From Variovorax ginsengisoli (GTDB lineage Bacteria; Pseudomonadota; Gammaproteobacteria; Burkholderiales; Burkholderiaceae_C), in the NCBI RefSeq assembly GCF_030486595.1, contig NZ_JAUJZH010000025.1, positions 49,136 through 113,135 of the forward strand: DNA of 64,000 nucleotides. The letters are read 5' to 3'. Made by a program: the position numbers and the translations under genes. Shown here one piece after another: positions 1 to 7,382 of this stretch; the stretch's first letter is position 1; each line of letters starts with the position of its first letter. The notes below the pieces were generated by a model, which saw nothing but the letters and a program-made list of their open reading frames with translations, ran no database searches and was not told where the DNA came from.

Positions 1-414
1 GTCCTCGGCGAAATCGTCAAGGTCAAGGACGGTTACGCCCGCAACTTCCTGATCCCGTCGGGCCGCGCCCGCCGCGCCACCGAAGCCAACAAGGCCGAAT
101 TCGAAGCCAAGCGCGTCGAGCTCGAAAAGGCTGCGGCCGCCAAGCTGGCCGAATCGCAAGCCCAGGGCGAAAAGCTCGGCGGCACCACCGTCAAGCTGAC
201 CCAGAAGGCCGGCGTCGACGGCCGCCTGTTCGGCTCGGTCACCAACGCCGACATCGCCGAAGAGCTCGGCAAGCAAGGCTACAAGGTCGCGAAGGCGCAA
301 GTGCGCATGCCCAACGGCCCGATCAAGGTCGTCGGCGACAGCACCGTCAGCGTCGCGCTGCACACCGACGTGGTGGTCGACATCACGGTCACGGTCTACG
401 GCGAGAGCGCCTAA
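1..414 (+). CDS. rplI: 50S ribosomal protein L9 (5' end missing)
   Basis: This is the C-terminal 137 residues of ribosomal protein L9, which binds 23S rRNA near the L1 stalk. The frame is open from base 1 and ends at TAA. The first visible residues, LGEIVKVKDGYARNFL, are the end of the L9 signature near the N-terminus, so only about a dozen residues lie outside the window. The Ala/Lys/Glu-rich linker helix and the C-terminal domain ending in VTVYGESA are complete. A terminator follows at once and dnaB comes next, the usual order in beta-proteobacteria. Confidence 0.96.
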   Translation, partial: VLGEIVKVKDGYARNFLIPSGRARRATEANKAEFEAKRVELEKAAAAKLAESQAQGEKLGGTTVKLTQKAGVDGRLFGSVTNADIAEELGKQGYKVAKAQVRMPNGPIKVVGDSTVSVALHTDVVVDITVTVYGESA

Positions 415-444
415 GACGCCCCACGCGCTTCGTGCGCGTGAAAG

Positions 445-470
445 AGCCGCCTTCGGGCGGCTTTTCTTTT
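445..470 (+). terminator. Rho-independent terminator after rplI
   Basis: A GC-rich stem (AGCCGCC, loop TTCG, GGCGGCT) runs directly into TTTTCTTTTT. It lies about 30 bases after the rplI stop and separates the ribosomal protein operon from dnaB. Confidence 0.9.
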
Positions 471-585
471 TCCGGCGGCCTGGGTTGTCCCGCACGCTGC
501 ACCGGAAGATCACTGCTTATTCACAGCCTTGTCCACGTGACGCCGCGCCCCGCCCGGCTTAGCATGCATGGTTGCAAGGAACTTC

Positions 586-1989
586 ATGTCCGCACTCTTT
601 TCCTACGCCGATAACGACCCGTCGTCAGACCGCCAGATCGCGCAACTGCGCATCCCGCCGCATTCGATCGAGGCCGAATCGAGCGTGCTGGGCGGCCTGC
701 TGCTCGACAACGGCGCCTGGGACCGGATGGGCGACGTGGTGGTCGACGGCGACTTCTACCGCCACGAGCACAAGCTGATCTACGCGGCGATCGGCACGCT
801 GATCAACGCCAGTAAACCGGCCGACGTGATCACGGTCTACGAGCAGTTGCAGAACCTCGGCAAGGCCGACGAGATCGGCGGCCTGGCCTACCTCAACTCG
901 CTGGCGCAGTACGTGCCGAGCGCGAGCAACATCCGTCGCTACGCCGAAATCGTGCGCGAGCGCTCGATCCTGCGCAAACTGGTGAGCGCGAGCGACGAGA
1001 TCGCCACCAACGCCTTCAACACGCAAGGCAAGGCGGTCGACAAGATCCTCGACGAAGCCGAGCAAAAGATCTTCAACATCGGCGAGGAAGGCTCGCGCAT
1101 GAAGCAGGGCTTCCAGGGCATGGATTCCCTGGTGGTCGAACTGCTCGACCGCGTGACCGAGATGGCCGAGAACCCGAACGACATCACGGGCGTGCGGACC
1201 GGCTTCTACGAATTCGACAAGATGACCTCGGGCCTGCAGCCGGGCGACATGATCGTGCTGGCGGCGCGGCCCTCGATGGGCAAGACCTCGCTGGCCATCA
1301 ACATCGCCGAGCACGTTGCCCTCAACGAGGGCCTGCCGGTGGCGGTGTTCTCGATGGAAATGGGTGCCTCGCAGCTGGCGGTGCGTATCGTCGGCTCGAT
1401 CGGCCGCATCGACCAGGGCCACTTGCGCACCGGCAAGCTGACCGACGAGGAATGGCCGCGCCTGACCGAAGCCATCGAGAAGCTGCGCAACGTGTCGCTG
1501 CACATCGACGAGACGCCGGGCCTCACCACGAGCGAGCTGCGCGCCAACGCGCGCCGGCTGGCGCGCCAGTACGGCAAGCTCGGCCTGATCGTGGTCGACT
1601 ACCTGCAGCTCATGAGCGTCTCGAGCAGCATGAACGACGAGAACCGCGCCACCGCCGTGGGCGAAATCTCGCGCGGCCTGAAGATGCTGGCCAAGGAGCT
1701 CAAGTGCCCGGTGATCGCGCTGTCGCAGTTGAGCCGCGGCGTCGAGAGCCGCACCGACAAGCGCCCGATGATGAGCGACCTGCGCGAGTCCGGCGCGATC
1801 GAGCAGGACGCCGACATCATCATGTTCATCTACCGCGACGACTACTACGACAAGAACAGCAAGGAACCGGGCGTCGCCGAGGTGATCATCAGCAAGCACC
1901 GCAACGGCCCGACCGGCACCGTCAAGCTGGCCTTCCTGAAGCCGCTGACCAAGTTCGAGAATCTTGCCGGGGGCGGCAACGACTTCTGA
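586..1989 (+). CDS. dnaB: replicative DNA helicase DnaB
   Basis: Hexameric 5'-3' helicase of the replication fork. The 467-residue protein has the N-terminal primase-interacting domain (starting near IPPHSIEAESSVLGG) and a RecA-like ATPase domain with Walker A ARPSMGKTS at about residue 226 and Walker B LIVVDYLQL at about 334. QDADIIMFIYRDDYY near the C-terminus is also typical. I chose the ATG at 586 because AAGGA lies 5 bases upstream. An in-frame ATG at 568 would add six residues and has no better ribosome site. Its length is normal and there is no sign of an intein. Confidence 0.97.
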   Translation: MSALFSYADNDPSSDRQIAQLRIPPHSIEAESSVLGGLLLDNGAWDRMGDVVVDGDFYRHEHKLIYAAIGTLINASKPADVITVYEQLQNLGKADEIGGLAYLNSLAQYVPSASNIRRYAEIVRERSILRKLVSASDEIATNAFNTQGKAVDKILDEAEQKIFNIGEEGSRMKQGFQGMDSLVVELLDRVTEMAENPNDITGVRTGFYEFDKMTSGLQPGDMIVLAARPSMGKTSLAINIAEHVALNEGLPVAVFSMEMGASQLAVRIVGSIGRIDQGHLRTGKLTDEEWPRLTEAIEKLRNVSLHIDETPGLTTSELRANARRLARQYGKLGLIVVDYLQLMSVSSSMNDENRATAVGEISRGLKMLAKELKCPVIALSQLSRGVESRTDKRPMMSDLRESGAIEQDADIIMFIYRDDYYDKNSKEPGVAEVIISKHRNGPTGTVKLAFLKPLTKFENLAGGGNDF

Positions 1990-2055
1990 GAATTTTGAGA
2001 CCTTGCGGGACAGACCAAGAAACTGCGCAGCAGTTTTTGCTCTGTCCTCAACTGA

Positions 2056-2739
2056 CTAGGCATCCGCTTTGAGCCGGCGCAGCATGTCCGCAAGGGTCTT
2101 CCCCGGCTCGTCCCTGAAACGCTCCGGCATCACTTCGATGCGGTCGATGCGGTCGATCCGAAAGCCGCGGAAGTCGTCGCGCAGCTCGCACCAGGCCGAG
2201 AAGGTCCAGACCTTGCCCCAATAGAAGCAGCCCAGCGGACGCACCGTGCGCTGGCTGGGAGCGCCGGCGACATCGCGGTAATCCATGCGCAGCTTGTGGC
2301 GTGACTGCACCGCCTCGCGCAGGGTCTGCAGTCGATCGCGCGTGCCGGCGTCGAGCACGTAGGCCGGCGCGTAGAGCGCCAGGCTCTCGGCCGACACCCG
2401 CGCCGCCGGCGGCAGCACCGACAGGATCTTGCCGAGCGCCGATTCGATGTCGCGCGCCATCGCGGCGTCGACCCAGCTCTGCGCCAGGCGCGCCGAGGCG
2501 ACCAATGCCGCCGCCTCGTCCTGCGTGAACATCAGCGGCGGCAGGTCGAAGCCGGAGCCGAGCCGGTAGCCGACGCCGGCTTCACCTTCGATCGGCACGC
2601 CCTGGAGTTGCAGGTCGGCGACATCACGATAGACCGTGCGCTCCGAGACCTCGAGCCGCTGCGCCAGGAAGGCGGCCGTGGTGAGGCGGCGTCCGCGGAT
2701 GAGCTGGACGATCTGGAACAGGCGGTCGGCACGGCGCAT
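2056..2739 (-). CDS. YafY-type transcriptional regulator (HTH-WYL)
   Basis: 227 residues. Residues 1-60 form a DeoR-like winged helix (RADRLFQIVQLIRGRR, then SERTVYRDVADLQLQG). The C-terminal half is a WYL ligand-sensing domain, with MDYRDVAG and the strand pattern FRGFRIDRIDRIEVM. WYL proteins of this architecture are regulators of nearby genes. It is the last gene of a minus-strand series (VOC, EVE, effector-binding protein, then this) with only 49 bases before it, so it probably controls that operon. A perfect 11-bp inverted repeat ahead of the first gene is a candidate operator. Confidence 0.88.
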   Translation of the reverse strand: MRRADRLFQIVQLIRGRRLTTAAFLAQRLEVSERTVYRDVADLQLQGVPIEGEAGVGYRLGSGFDLPPLMFTQDEAAALVASARLAQSWVDAAMARDIESALGKILSVLPPAARVSAESLALYAPAYVLDAGTRDRLQTLREAVQSRHKLRMDYRDVAGAPSQRTVRPLGCFYWGKVWTFSAWCELRDDFRGFRIDRIDRIEVMPERFRDEPGKTLADMLRRLKADA

Positions 2740-2788
2740 GAAGAGGGGTCAGGCTCCGATGATTCGGGTAGCGAAATCTTCGCTCATG

Positions 2789-3280
2789 TCATTCCGTCAG
2801 GATTCCGATGTGGATGGCGACCTGGTCGGGGCCGCTGTAGGCCTCGAAGTCGGTCTTGTAGCGACGCTTGATCTCGGGGTGCGCATCGAAATAGTGCCAG
2901 ATCGCCTGCCACACCGCGAGCACCATCTGCGGCATCTCGCCGTGGCCGTGGAAGACGAGGTAGTCGCCGCCCTCGATCCGCACGCTCGCGGGGCCGTCCG
3001 CCACGGCGACGCCGGTCGTGATGTCGAAGGCCCCATGGGCATCGGCCTCGTAGTCCGAGTAGACGCCGAACAGCCGCATGTCGTCGACGCGGTGCGGCGT
3101 CTTCTCGTAGACCCGCTCGCCGAAGAAGCGGTCCCACAGGGTGCCGATGCGGGCGGCCTGCGGATCGCTCTCGTCGCGGTTGGTGGTGCGCGCGGTCAGC
3201 CCCGCGACGCGGAAGGGTTCGAGACGTTGACGTTGGGGTTGGGGTTGAGATTGGGATTGGGATTGGGATTGGGATTGCAT
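2789..3280 (-). CDS. GyrI-like / AraC effector-binding domain protein
   Basis: 163 residues with the single-domain small-molecule-binding fold used as the effector domain of AraC and MerR activators (GyrI/SOUL-like). Typical features are FRVAGLTART, the IGTLWDRFF helix, LFGVYSDYE and the C-terminal VAIHIGI. It has no DNA-binding domain. The start at 3280 is preceded by GGAGA 6 bases upstream; in-frame ATGs at 3292 and 3295 are weaker. The N-terminus is an odd run of Gln-Ser then Gln-Pro pairs (residues 2-16) encoded by a hexanucleotide repeat. It sits between the EVE and YafY genes and may bind the same ligand as the operon's sensor. Confidence 0.78.
   Translation of the reverse strand: MQSQSQSQSQSQPQPQRQRLEPFRVAGLTARTTNRDESDPQAARIGTLWDRFFGERVYEKTPHRVDDMRLFGVYSDYEADAHGAFDITTGVAVADGPASVRIEGGDYLVFHGHGEMPQMVLAVWQAIWHYFDAHPEIKRRYKTDFEAYSGPDQVAIHIGILTE
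3230..3277. repeat. hexanucleotide repeat (TTGGGA-type) in a coding region
   Basis: Read on the plus strand there are two GGGGTT-like units followed by four ATTGGG units and a degenerate fifth. The unit is six bases, so copy-number change would lengthen or shorten the Gln-Ser tail of the gene at 2789-3280 without breaking the frame. Confidence 0.9.
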
Positions 3281-3300
3281 GGTTTTCTCCATCATCGGTT

Positions 3301-3765
3301 TCAAGGGCCGAGGCCTTGCAGCTCGGCCTGCATGGCGGCCGCGATCAGTCCGAAATCGTGGTCGTTGACCTCGAACAGGCCGAAGCGGAACTTGCCGCCC
3401 CAGTGCTTCGGGTCGTCGACGAAATCGAACTGCTCGATCAGCGGCAGGATCGGCGCTTCCCGGGCCGCCGAGGCGTAGCGGACGTCGCGCCGCCAGGGAA
3501 CGAAGCCATTGCCCATGTCGGCCTCGTAGGGGTTGTCGCCGTGGACCACGCCGATCGACACGAAGCTCTGCAGCCGGTCGGCGTGGCCCAGGGTAGTGGT
3601 CGGCGCGTAGTAGGCGACATGGTCGCCAGCCCGGATGCGCTTGAGCGGCGCCAGCTTGCCGTGGCCGACCTGCATGAAGCCGCCCGCGGGATCGTCGCGG
3701 CCGCGCCGCGCATGCTCCGCGCTGGCGACGGCGATCCAGTTCCTGTGCCGGGTGGGGGCGGTCAT
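3301..3765 (-). CDS. EVE domain protein
   Basis: 154 residues that resemble the EVE (PUA-like) fold. Typical features are the N-terminal WIAVASAEHARRG, the central RIRAGDHVAYYAP, and FRFGLFEVNDHDF near the C-terminus. EVE domains of known structure bind modified nucleobases in DNA or RNA, and some are linked to modification-dependent restriction or RNA turnover. There is no nuclease domain here. The gene lies 4 bases after the VOC gene and 20 before the effector-binding gene, so all are probably cotranscribed. Confidence 0.85.
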   Translation of the reverse strand: MTAPTRHRNWIAVASAEHARRGRDDPAGGFMQVGHGKLAPLKRIRAGDHVAYYAPTTTLGHADRLQSFVSIGVVHGDNPYEADMGNGFVPWRRDVRYASAAREAPILPLIEQFDFVDDPKHWGGKFRFGLFEVNDHDFGLIAAAMQAELQGLGP

Positions 3766-3769
3766 GGCG

Positions 3770-4144
3770 TCAGGCCAGGGCGTGCAGCCCGACTTCGTTG
3801 CCCTCGGTGTCGCGCAGCACCGCGAAAGAGCCCATGTCGCCCGGCAGCGCCGTCTTCGGCGTCACGACCTGCCCGCCCGCCGGCGCCACGCGCGACAGCG
3901 CGGCGTCGATGCTCGGCATGCAGTCGAGATAGATCCGAACGCCGCTGCCCGCGGCGGCGGCGCGCGGCCCGCCGGCCACCAGGCAGCCGCCGGTGGCCGG
4001 TTCTTCGTAGGCGAAGATCGCCATCGCCGCGCCGCCCATGTCCTCGCGCTTGAGCGCGCGGCCGAGCACCTTCTCGTAGAAGGCCTGGGCGCGATCCAGG
4101 TCGGCAACGGGGATTTCGAACCAGTTGATGGTGGTGGCAGTCAT
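3770..4144 (-). CDS. VOC-superfamily (glyoxalase/bleomycin resistance-like) protein
   Basis: 124 residues with one vicinal-oxygen-chelate module pair. INWFEIPVADLDRAQAFYE opens the first beta-alpha-beta unit, and VLRDTEGNEVGLH closes the second with the usual metal-ligand Glu. It resembles the YafY-linked VOC proteins of proteobacteria, whose substrates are mostly unknown. It is the promoter-proximal gene of the four-gene minus operon. A perfect 11-bp inverted repeat lies 45 bases upstream. Confidence 0.87.
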   Translation of the reverse strand: MTATTINWFEIPVADLDRAQAFYEKVLGRALKREDMGGAAMAIFAYEEPATGGCLVAGGPRAAAAGSGVRIYLDCMPSIDAALSRVAPAGGQVVTPKTALPGDMGSFAVLRDTEGNEVGLHALA

Positions 4145-4188
4145 GGAGCTCTCCTCAGTCAGTGATTGAAGGCCTCATGCTGCGCGCC

Positions 4189-4216
4189 GCCTGCTGACAA
4201 CGTAGTGTCAGCAGGC
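4189..4216. promoter_or_regulatory. candidate operator: 11-bp inverted repeat
   Basis: GCCTGCTGACA and TGTCAGCAGGC form perfect 11-bp arms with a 6-bp spacer. The repeat is 45 bases ahead of the VOC start codon. There is no T-run, so it reads as a protein site rather than a terminator. The TGACA-n-TGTCA core and the YafY gene in the same operon suggest autoregulation, which is an inference. Confidence 0.6.
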
Positions 4217-4260
4217 TTCAGCAGGGTGAAGAGAAGGGCGGCCGCGCGCAGCGCAGGCCC

Positions 4261-4357
4261 GTTCGGGAAACACCGCGGACTAGCTTTGCCAGGCCGCTGG
4301 TGTTGCCCCCGGTAGGGGGTGGGCGCCCGGACACGAAGTGCCGGGCAACCTGGGGGC
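4261..4357. repeat. palindromic intergenic repeat (probable dispersed element)
   Basis: Three successive hairpins fill the space between the VOC gene and the end of the PhoH gene: AACACCGCGG...CCGCTGGTGTT (4269-4304), a GCCCCC/GGGGG hairpin (about 4305-4319), and GCCCGGACAC...GTGCCGGGC (4325-4346). Similar blocks recur between genes in Comamonadaceae as far as I recall, so this may be a family-specific repeat. It may also serve as the terminator of the PhoH gene, although no clean T-run is present. Confidence 0.55.
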
Positions 4358-4360
4358 GAG

Positions 4361-6118
4361 CTAAAGAACTTCGCTCGCGAAGTCGGCGAGTCTGGAGCGT
4401 TCGCCGCGCGCCAGCGTGATATGTCCGCTGTGCGGCCAGCCCTTGAACTTGTCGACCGCGAAGGTCAGGCCGGAAGAGCCCTCGGTGAGGTAGGGCGTAT
4501 CGATCTGGGCCAGGTTGCCCATGCAGATGATCTTGGTGCCCGGGCCGGCCCGCGTCACCAGCGTTTTCATCTGCTTGGGCGTCAGGTTCTGCGCCTCGTC
4601 GATGATCACGTACTTGTTCAGGAAGGTACGCCCGCGCATGAAGTTCATGCTCTTGATCTTGATGCGGCTGCGGATCAGCTCGTTGGTGGCCGCGCGGCCC
4701 CATTCGCCGGCGCCGCCGCCGTCGCCCTTGGCCAGGAACTCGAGGTTGTCGTCGAGCGCGCCCATCCAGGGGCCCATCTTCTCTTCCTCGGTGCCGGGCA
4801 GGAAGCCGATGTCCTCGCCGACGCTGACGGTGGCGCGGGTCATGATGATCTCGGTGTAGCGGCGGTCGTCGAGCACCTGCGTCAGGCCCGAGGCCAGCGC
4901 CATCAGGGTCTTGCCGGTGCCGGCGGTGCCGGTCAGCGTGACGAAGTCGACGTCCGGGTCCATCAGCAGGTTCATCGCGAAGTTCTGCTCGCGGTTGCGG
5001 GTGTTCACGCCCCACACCGCGTTCTTGACCGAGCCGTAGTCCTTCAGAGTCTTGAGCACCGCGGTCTTGTCGCGGATCTCGGTCACGCGCGCATACATGC
5101 TGGGCTCGCCGGGCGCCTCGAAATACACGAACTGGTTGATGTAGAGGTTCGGCACGATCGGGCCGCTGATGCGGTAGAAGGTGCTGCTGCCGCTCTGCCA
5201 GCTCTCGACCGTCTTGCTCTGGCGGGTCCAGAAGTCGGCCGGCAGGGCGAGCGAGCCGGCGTAGAGCAGGTCGCCGTCCTCGAGCGTCTTGTCGTTCTGG
5301 TAGTCGTCGGCGGCAAGCCCCAGCGCGCGTGCCTTGACGCGCATGTTGATGTCCTTCGACACCAGCACCACTTCCTGCTTCGGCCGGCTGGGCGCGTCCT
5401 CGGCGTAGAGGTCGCGCAGCGCCTGCACCACGCCCAGGATCTGGTTGTCGGCCTTGCCCTGCGGCAGGCTGGTCGGCAGCGTGTAGTCGAGCGGCGCGGT
5501 CTGGAAGAACAGCTTGCCGCCGGCCTCGCGGTGGCCGGTGGTGTCGAGTTTCAGGCCCTTGCCGATGTCGGCACCTTGCGCGCCGGCCAGCGCGTCGAGC
5601 GTGCGGCTGGTCTGGCGGCCGTTGCGCGCGACTTCGGTGGTGCCCTTCTTGTGGCCGTCGAGCTCTTCCAGCACGATCATCGGCAGGAAGATGTCGTGCT
5701 CCTCGAAGCGGAACAGGCACATCGGATCGTGCAGCAGCACGTTGGTGTCGAGCACGAAGAGCTTCGCCGGACCGTTGGACTTGCTGCGCTTGGGGCGCTG
5801 GGCGACCTGCGGTGCCGGGGCGGGCGCGCGGACGCGGGTCTCGACCTGCACGGCCGGTTCCTGCACCGGACGCGGCGGCGCCTTGGCCCGGGGCAGCGGC
5901 GGCGGCTCGATCGCGGCGCCGGCCTCGGCCGCATGGCGATCGAACAATTCGAGCGGATGGGGCCCGTTCGAGTCGCTTTGCTCAGTCCTGCGGTCGGCCG
6001 AGCGGCGGCCGCTGCGTCCGTGCGAGGAACGGGCGGGCGCGTCGTGGGCGTCCGGCGAAAGCAGTGCGGCGCGTTTCGTGGGGGCGGGAGGCAAGGGCAT
6101 GGAGGGTGTCGCTCGCAA
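4361..6118 (-). CDS. PIN-PhoH ATPase (PhoH2-type, YlaK-like)
   Basis: 585 residues. After a Pro/Arg-rich, probably disordered N-terminus of about 110 residues comes a PIN-type RNase domain (FVLDTNVLLHD near residue 120, LPMIVLEELDGHKKG). A C-terminal PhoH ATPase domain follows with Walker A GTAGTGKT near residue 390 and Walker B YVIIDEAQNLTP. PIN-PhoH fusions (PhoH2) have been described as RNA helicase/RNases. The gene is monocistronic here: a terminator lies between it and bcp upstream. The long unusual N-terminal tail makes the start less certain; inner ATGs exist. Confidence 0.92.
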   Translation of the reverse strand: MRATPSMPLPPAPTKRAALLSPDAHDAPARSSHGRSGRRSADRRTEQSDSNGPHPLELFDRHAAEAGAAIEPPPLPRAKAPPRPVQEPAVQVETRVRAPAPAPQVAQRPKRSKSNGPAKLFVLDTNVLLHDPMCLFRFEEHDIFLPMIVLEELDGHKKGTTEVARNGRQTSRTLDALAGAQGADIGKGLKLDTTGHREAGGKLFFQTAPLDYTLPTSLPQGKADNQILGVVQALRDLYAEDAPSRPKQEVVLVSKDINMRVKARALGLAADDYQNDKTLEDGDLLYAGSLALPADFWTRQSKTVESWQSGSSTFYRISGPIVPNLYINQFVYFEAPGEPSMYARVTEIRDKTAVLKTLKDYGSVKNAVWGVNTRNREQNFAMNLLMDPDVDFVTLTGTAGTGKTLMALASGLTQVLDDRRYTEIIMTRATVSVGEDIGFLPGTEEEKMGPWMGALDDNLEFLAKGDGGGAGEWGRAATNELIRSRIKIKSMNFMRGRTFLNKYVIIDEAQNLTPKQMKTLVTRAGPGTKIICMGNLAQIDTPYLTEGSSGLTFAVDKFKGWPHSGHITLARGERSRLADFASEVL

Positions 6119-6140
6119 AAGTAAAGGGGCCAGAAAGCGA

Positions 6141-6172
6141 AAAAGCCGCCTGAAGACCAGGGCGGCTTTTTT
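6141..6172 (-). terminator. Rho-independent terminator after bcp
   Basis: A GCCGCC/GGCGGC stem with a 10-base loop has A and T runs on both sides. On the minus strand it ends in a run of T and lies about 120 bases after the bcp stop. It also insulates the PhoH gene, which starts just beyond it. Confidence 0.85.
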
Positions 6173-6290
6173 CGGTGGATGCGGTCGTGGAGCTCAACGG
6201 CATGAAGCCATTATGCACATCGCACGTGACGCAGCCGGTGATCGTTGCGCTTCGCCAACGCGAGCGCGAAAAACCACACGAATTCGGGTT

Positions 6291-6767
6291 TCAGGCGGAT
6301 TTCTTGAGCGCCTTGACTGCCTTCAGGACGTCGTCGACGTGGCCCGGGACCTTGAGGCCCCGCCATTCGGCCTTCAGGATGCCGTCGGCGCCGATCAGGA
6401 AGGTGCTGCGCTCGATGCCCTTGACCTTCTTGCCGTACATGATCTTGTTCTTGACCACACCGAACATGTGGCACATCTTCTCTTCGGTATCGGCGATCAG
6501 CTCGAAGGGGAGTTCGAGCTTCGCCTTGAATTCGTCGTGCGACTTCATGTTGTCGCGCGAGACGCCGAACACGGTGGCGCCCGCCTTCTCGAAATCCTTG
6601 TAGCGATCGCGGAATTGCATCGCCTCGGTCGTGCAACCCGGGGTATTGTCCTTGGGGTAGAAGTACATGACCAGCACATGGCCGAGGTGTGAGGTGTTCG
6701 AGACCTTCAGGCCGCCTGTCGCATTGGCGTCGAATTCGGGAATGGGTTTGTTGACAACGATCGCCAT
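6291..6767 (-). CDS. bcp: thioredoxin-dependent peroxiredoxin (BCP/PrxQ family)
   Basis: 158 residues. It reduces hydroperoxides with electrons from thioredoxin. The peroxidatic site YFYPKDNTPGCTTEA places the attacking cysteine at residue 45. E. coli Bcp has its resolving cysteine five residues later; here that position is Met (CTTEAMQFRD). The only other cysteine is in KMCHMFG, so the enzyme may be a 1-Cys or atypical type. Length and the downstream ERSTFLIGADG motif are normal. The promoter lies in the 170-base gap to the Mth938-like gene. Confidence 0.93.
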   Translation of the reverse strand: MAIVVNKPIPEFDANATGGLKVSNTSHLGHVLVMYFYPKDNTPGCTTEAMQFRDRYKDFEKAGATVFGVSRDNMKSHDEFKAKLELPFELIADTEEKMCHMFGVVKNKIMYGKKVKGIERSTFLIGADGILKAEWRGLKVPGHVDDVLKAVKALKKSA

Positions 6768-6835
6768 GAAACTTGTTTTCTCCGTTTGATTCCATGTCCG
6801 ACCCGGTCGGGATCATGGAGGATTGGTCGTTGCTT

Positions 6836-6948
6836 TACTGGGCTAGCTACTGGGCTGGCTACTAGGCTGGCTGCCGGTTCGCAACCCGCGATTTTACCCC
6901 GAAATGACTCCAATTGCCCTCAGGGCGACTCCAATTGCCCCTCAGGGC
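6836..6948. repeat. two short tandem repeats upstream of bcp
   Basis: Three 12-bp units of the type TACTGGGCTGGC occupy 6836-6871. Two units of about 21 bp beginning GACTCCAATTGCCC occupy 6906-6948. The second pair runs into the last codons and stop of the Mth938-like gene, so its 3' end appears to have grown by duplication. Confidence 0.8.
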
Positions 6949-7316
6949 TTCTCGATCAACAGCGCAGCGAGCACATGGCGCCCCTCGCTCGCGAGGATGT
7001 TGTAGGTGCGGCAGGCCGCGGCCGTGTCCATGGTTTCGACGCCGGTGCGCTGCGCCATCAGGGGCTGCAGCCAGGCCGGCTGCGGGAAGCGGATGCGCTT
7101 GCCGCTGCCGAAGATGATCAGTTCGGCGCCCAGCGAGGCCAGTTGGGCGAAATGCTCGGCGCCGAGCTGGCCGAAGTCGCTGGCGTCCCACTCGAAGCGC
7201 TCCCCGCGGGAGCCGACCACGACGCTGGATTCGACCCGTTCATTGTTGATCGCGACCCAGCCCGGGCCGTGCGCAGTGAGGGTCTGGACGTCGGATTTGT
7301 CAGGCTGGAGCTTCAT
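6942..7316 (-). CDS. Mth938-like domain protein (DUF498, NDUFAF3-like)
   Basis: 124 residues matching the Mth938-like family, a compact beta/alpha fold related to the mitochondrial complex I assembly factor NDUFAF3. Family signatures include LIIFGSGKRIRFP and GVETMDTAAACRTYNIL. The biochemical role in bacteria is unknown. It is divergent from alaA across a 66-base gap. The last two codons lie inside a tandem duplication. Confidence 0.85.
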   Translation of the reverse strand: MKLQPDKSDVQTLTAHGPGWVAINNERVESSVVVGSRGERFEWDASDFGQLGAEHFAQLASLGAELIIFGSGKRIRFPQPAWLQPLMAQRTGVETMDTAAACRTYNILASEGRHVLAALLIEKP

Positions 7317-7382
7317 CGGAGAGGGGGTTGAAATGTGGTCAAATTATAGGTTTTCCCCTGCGCAGACCCCCTTGGAGGGACT

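Noticed and set aside
625..1899. A long frame antisense to dnaB
   Set aside because: Shadow frame with no motif, no start signal and skewed composition.
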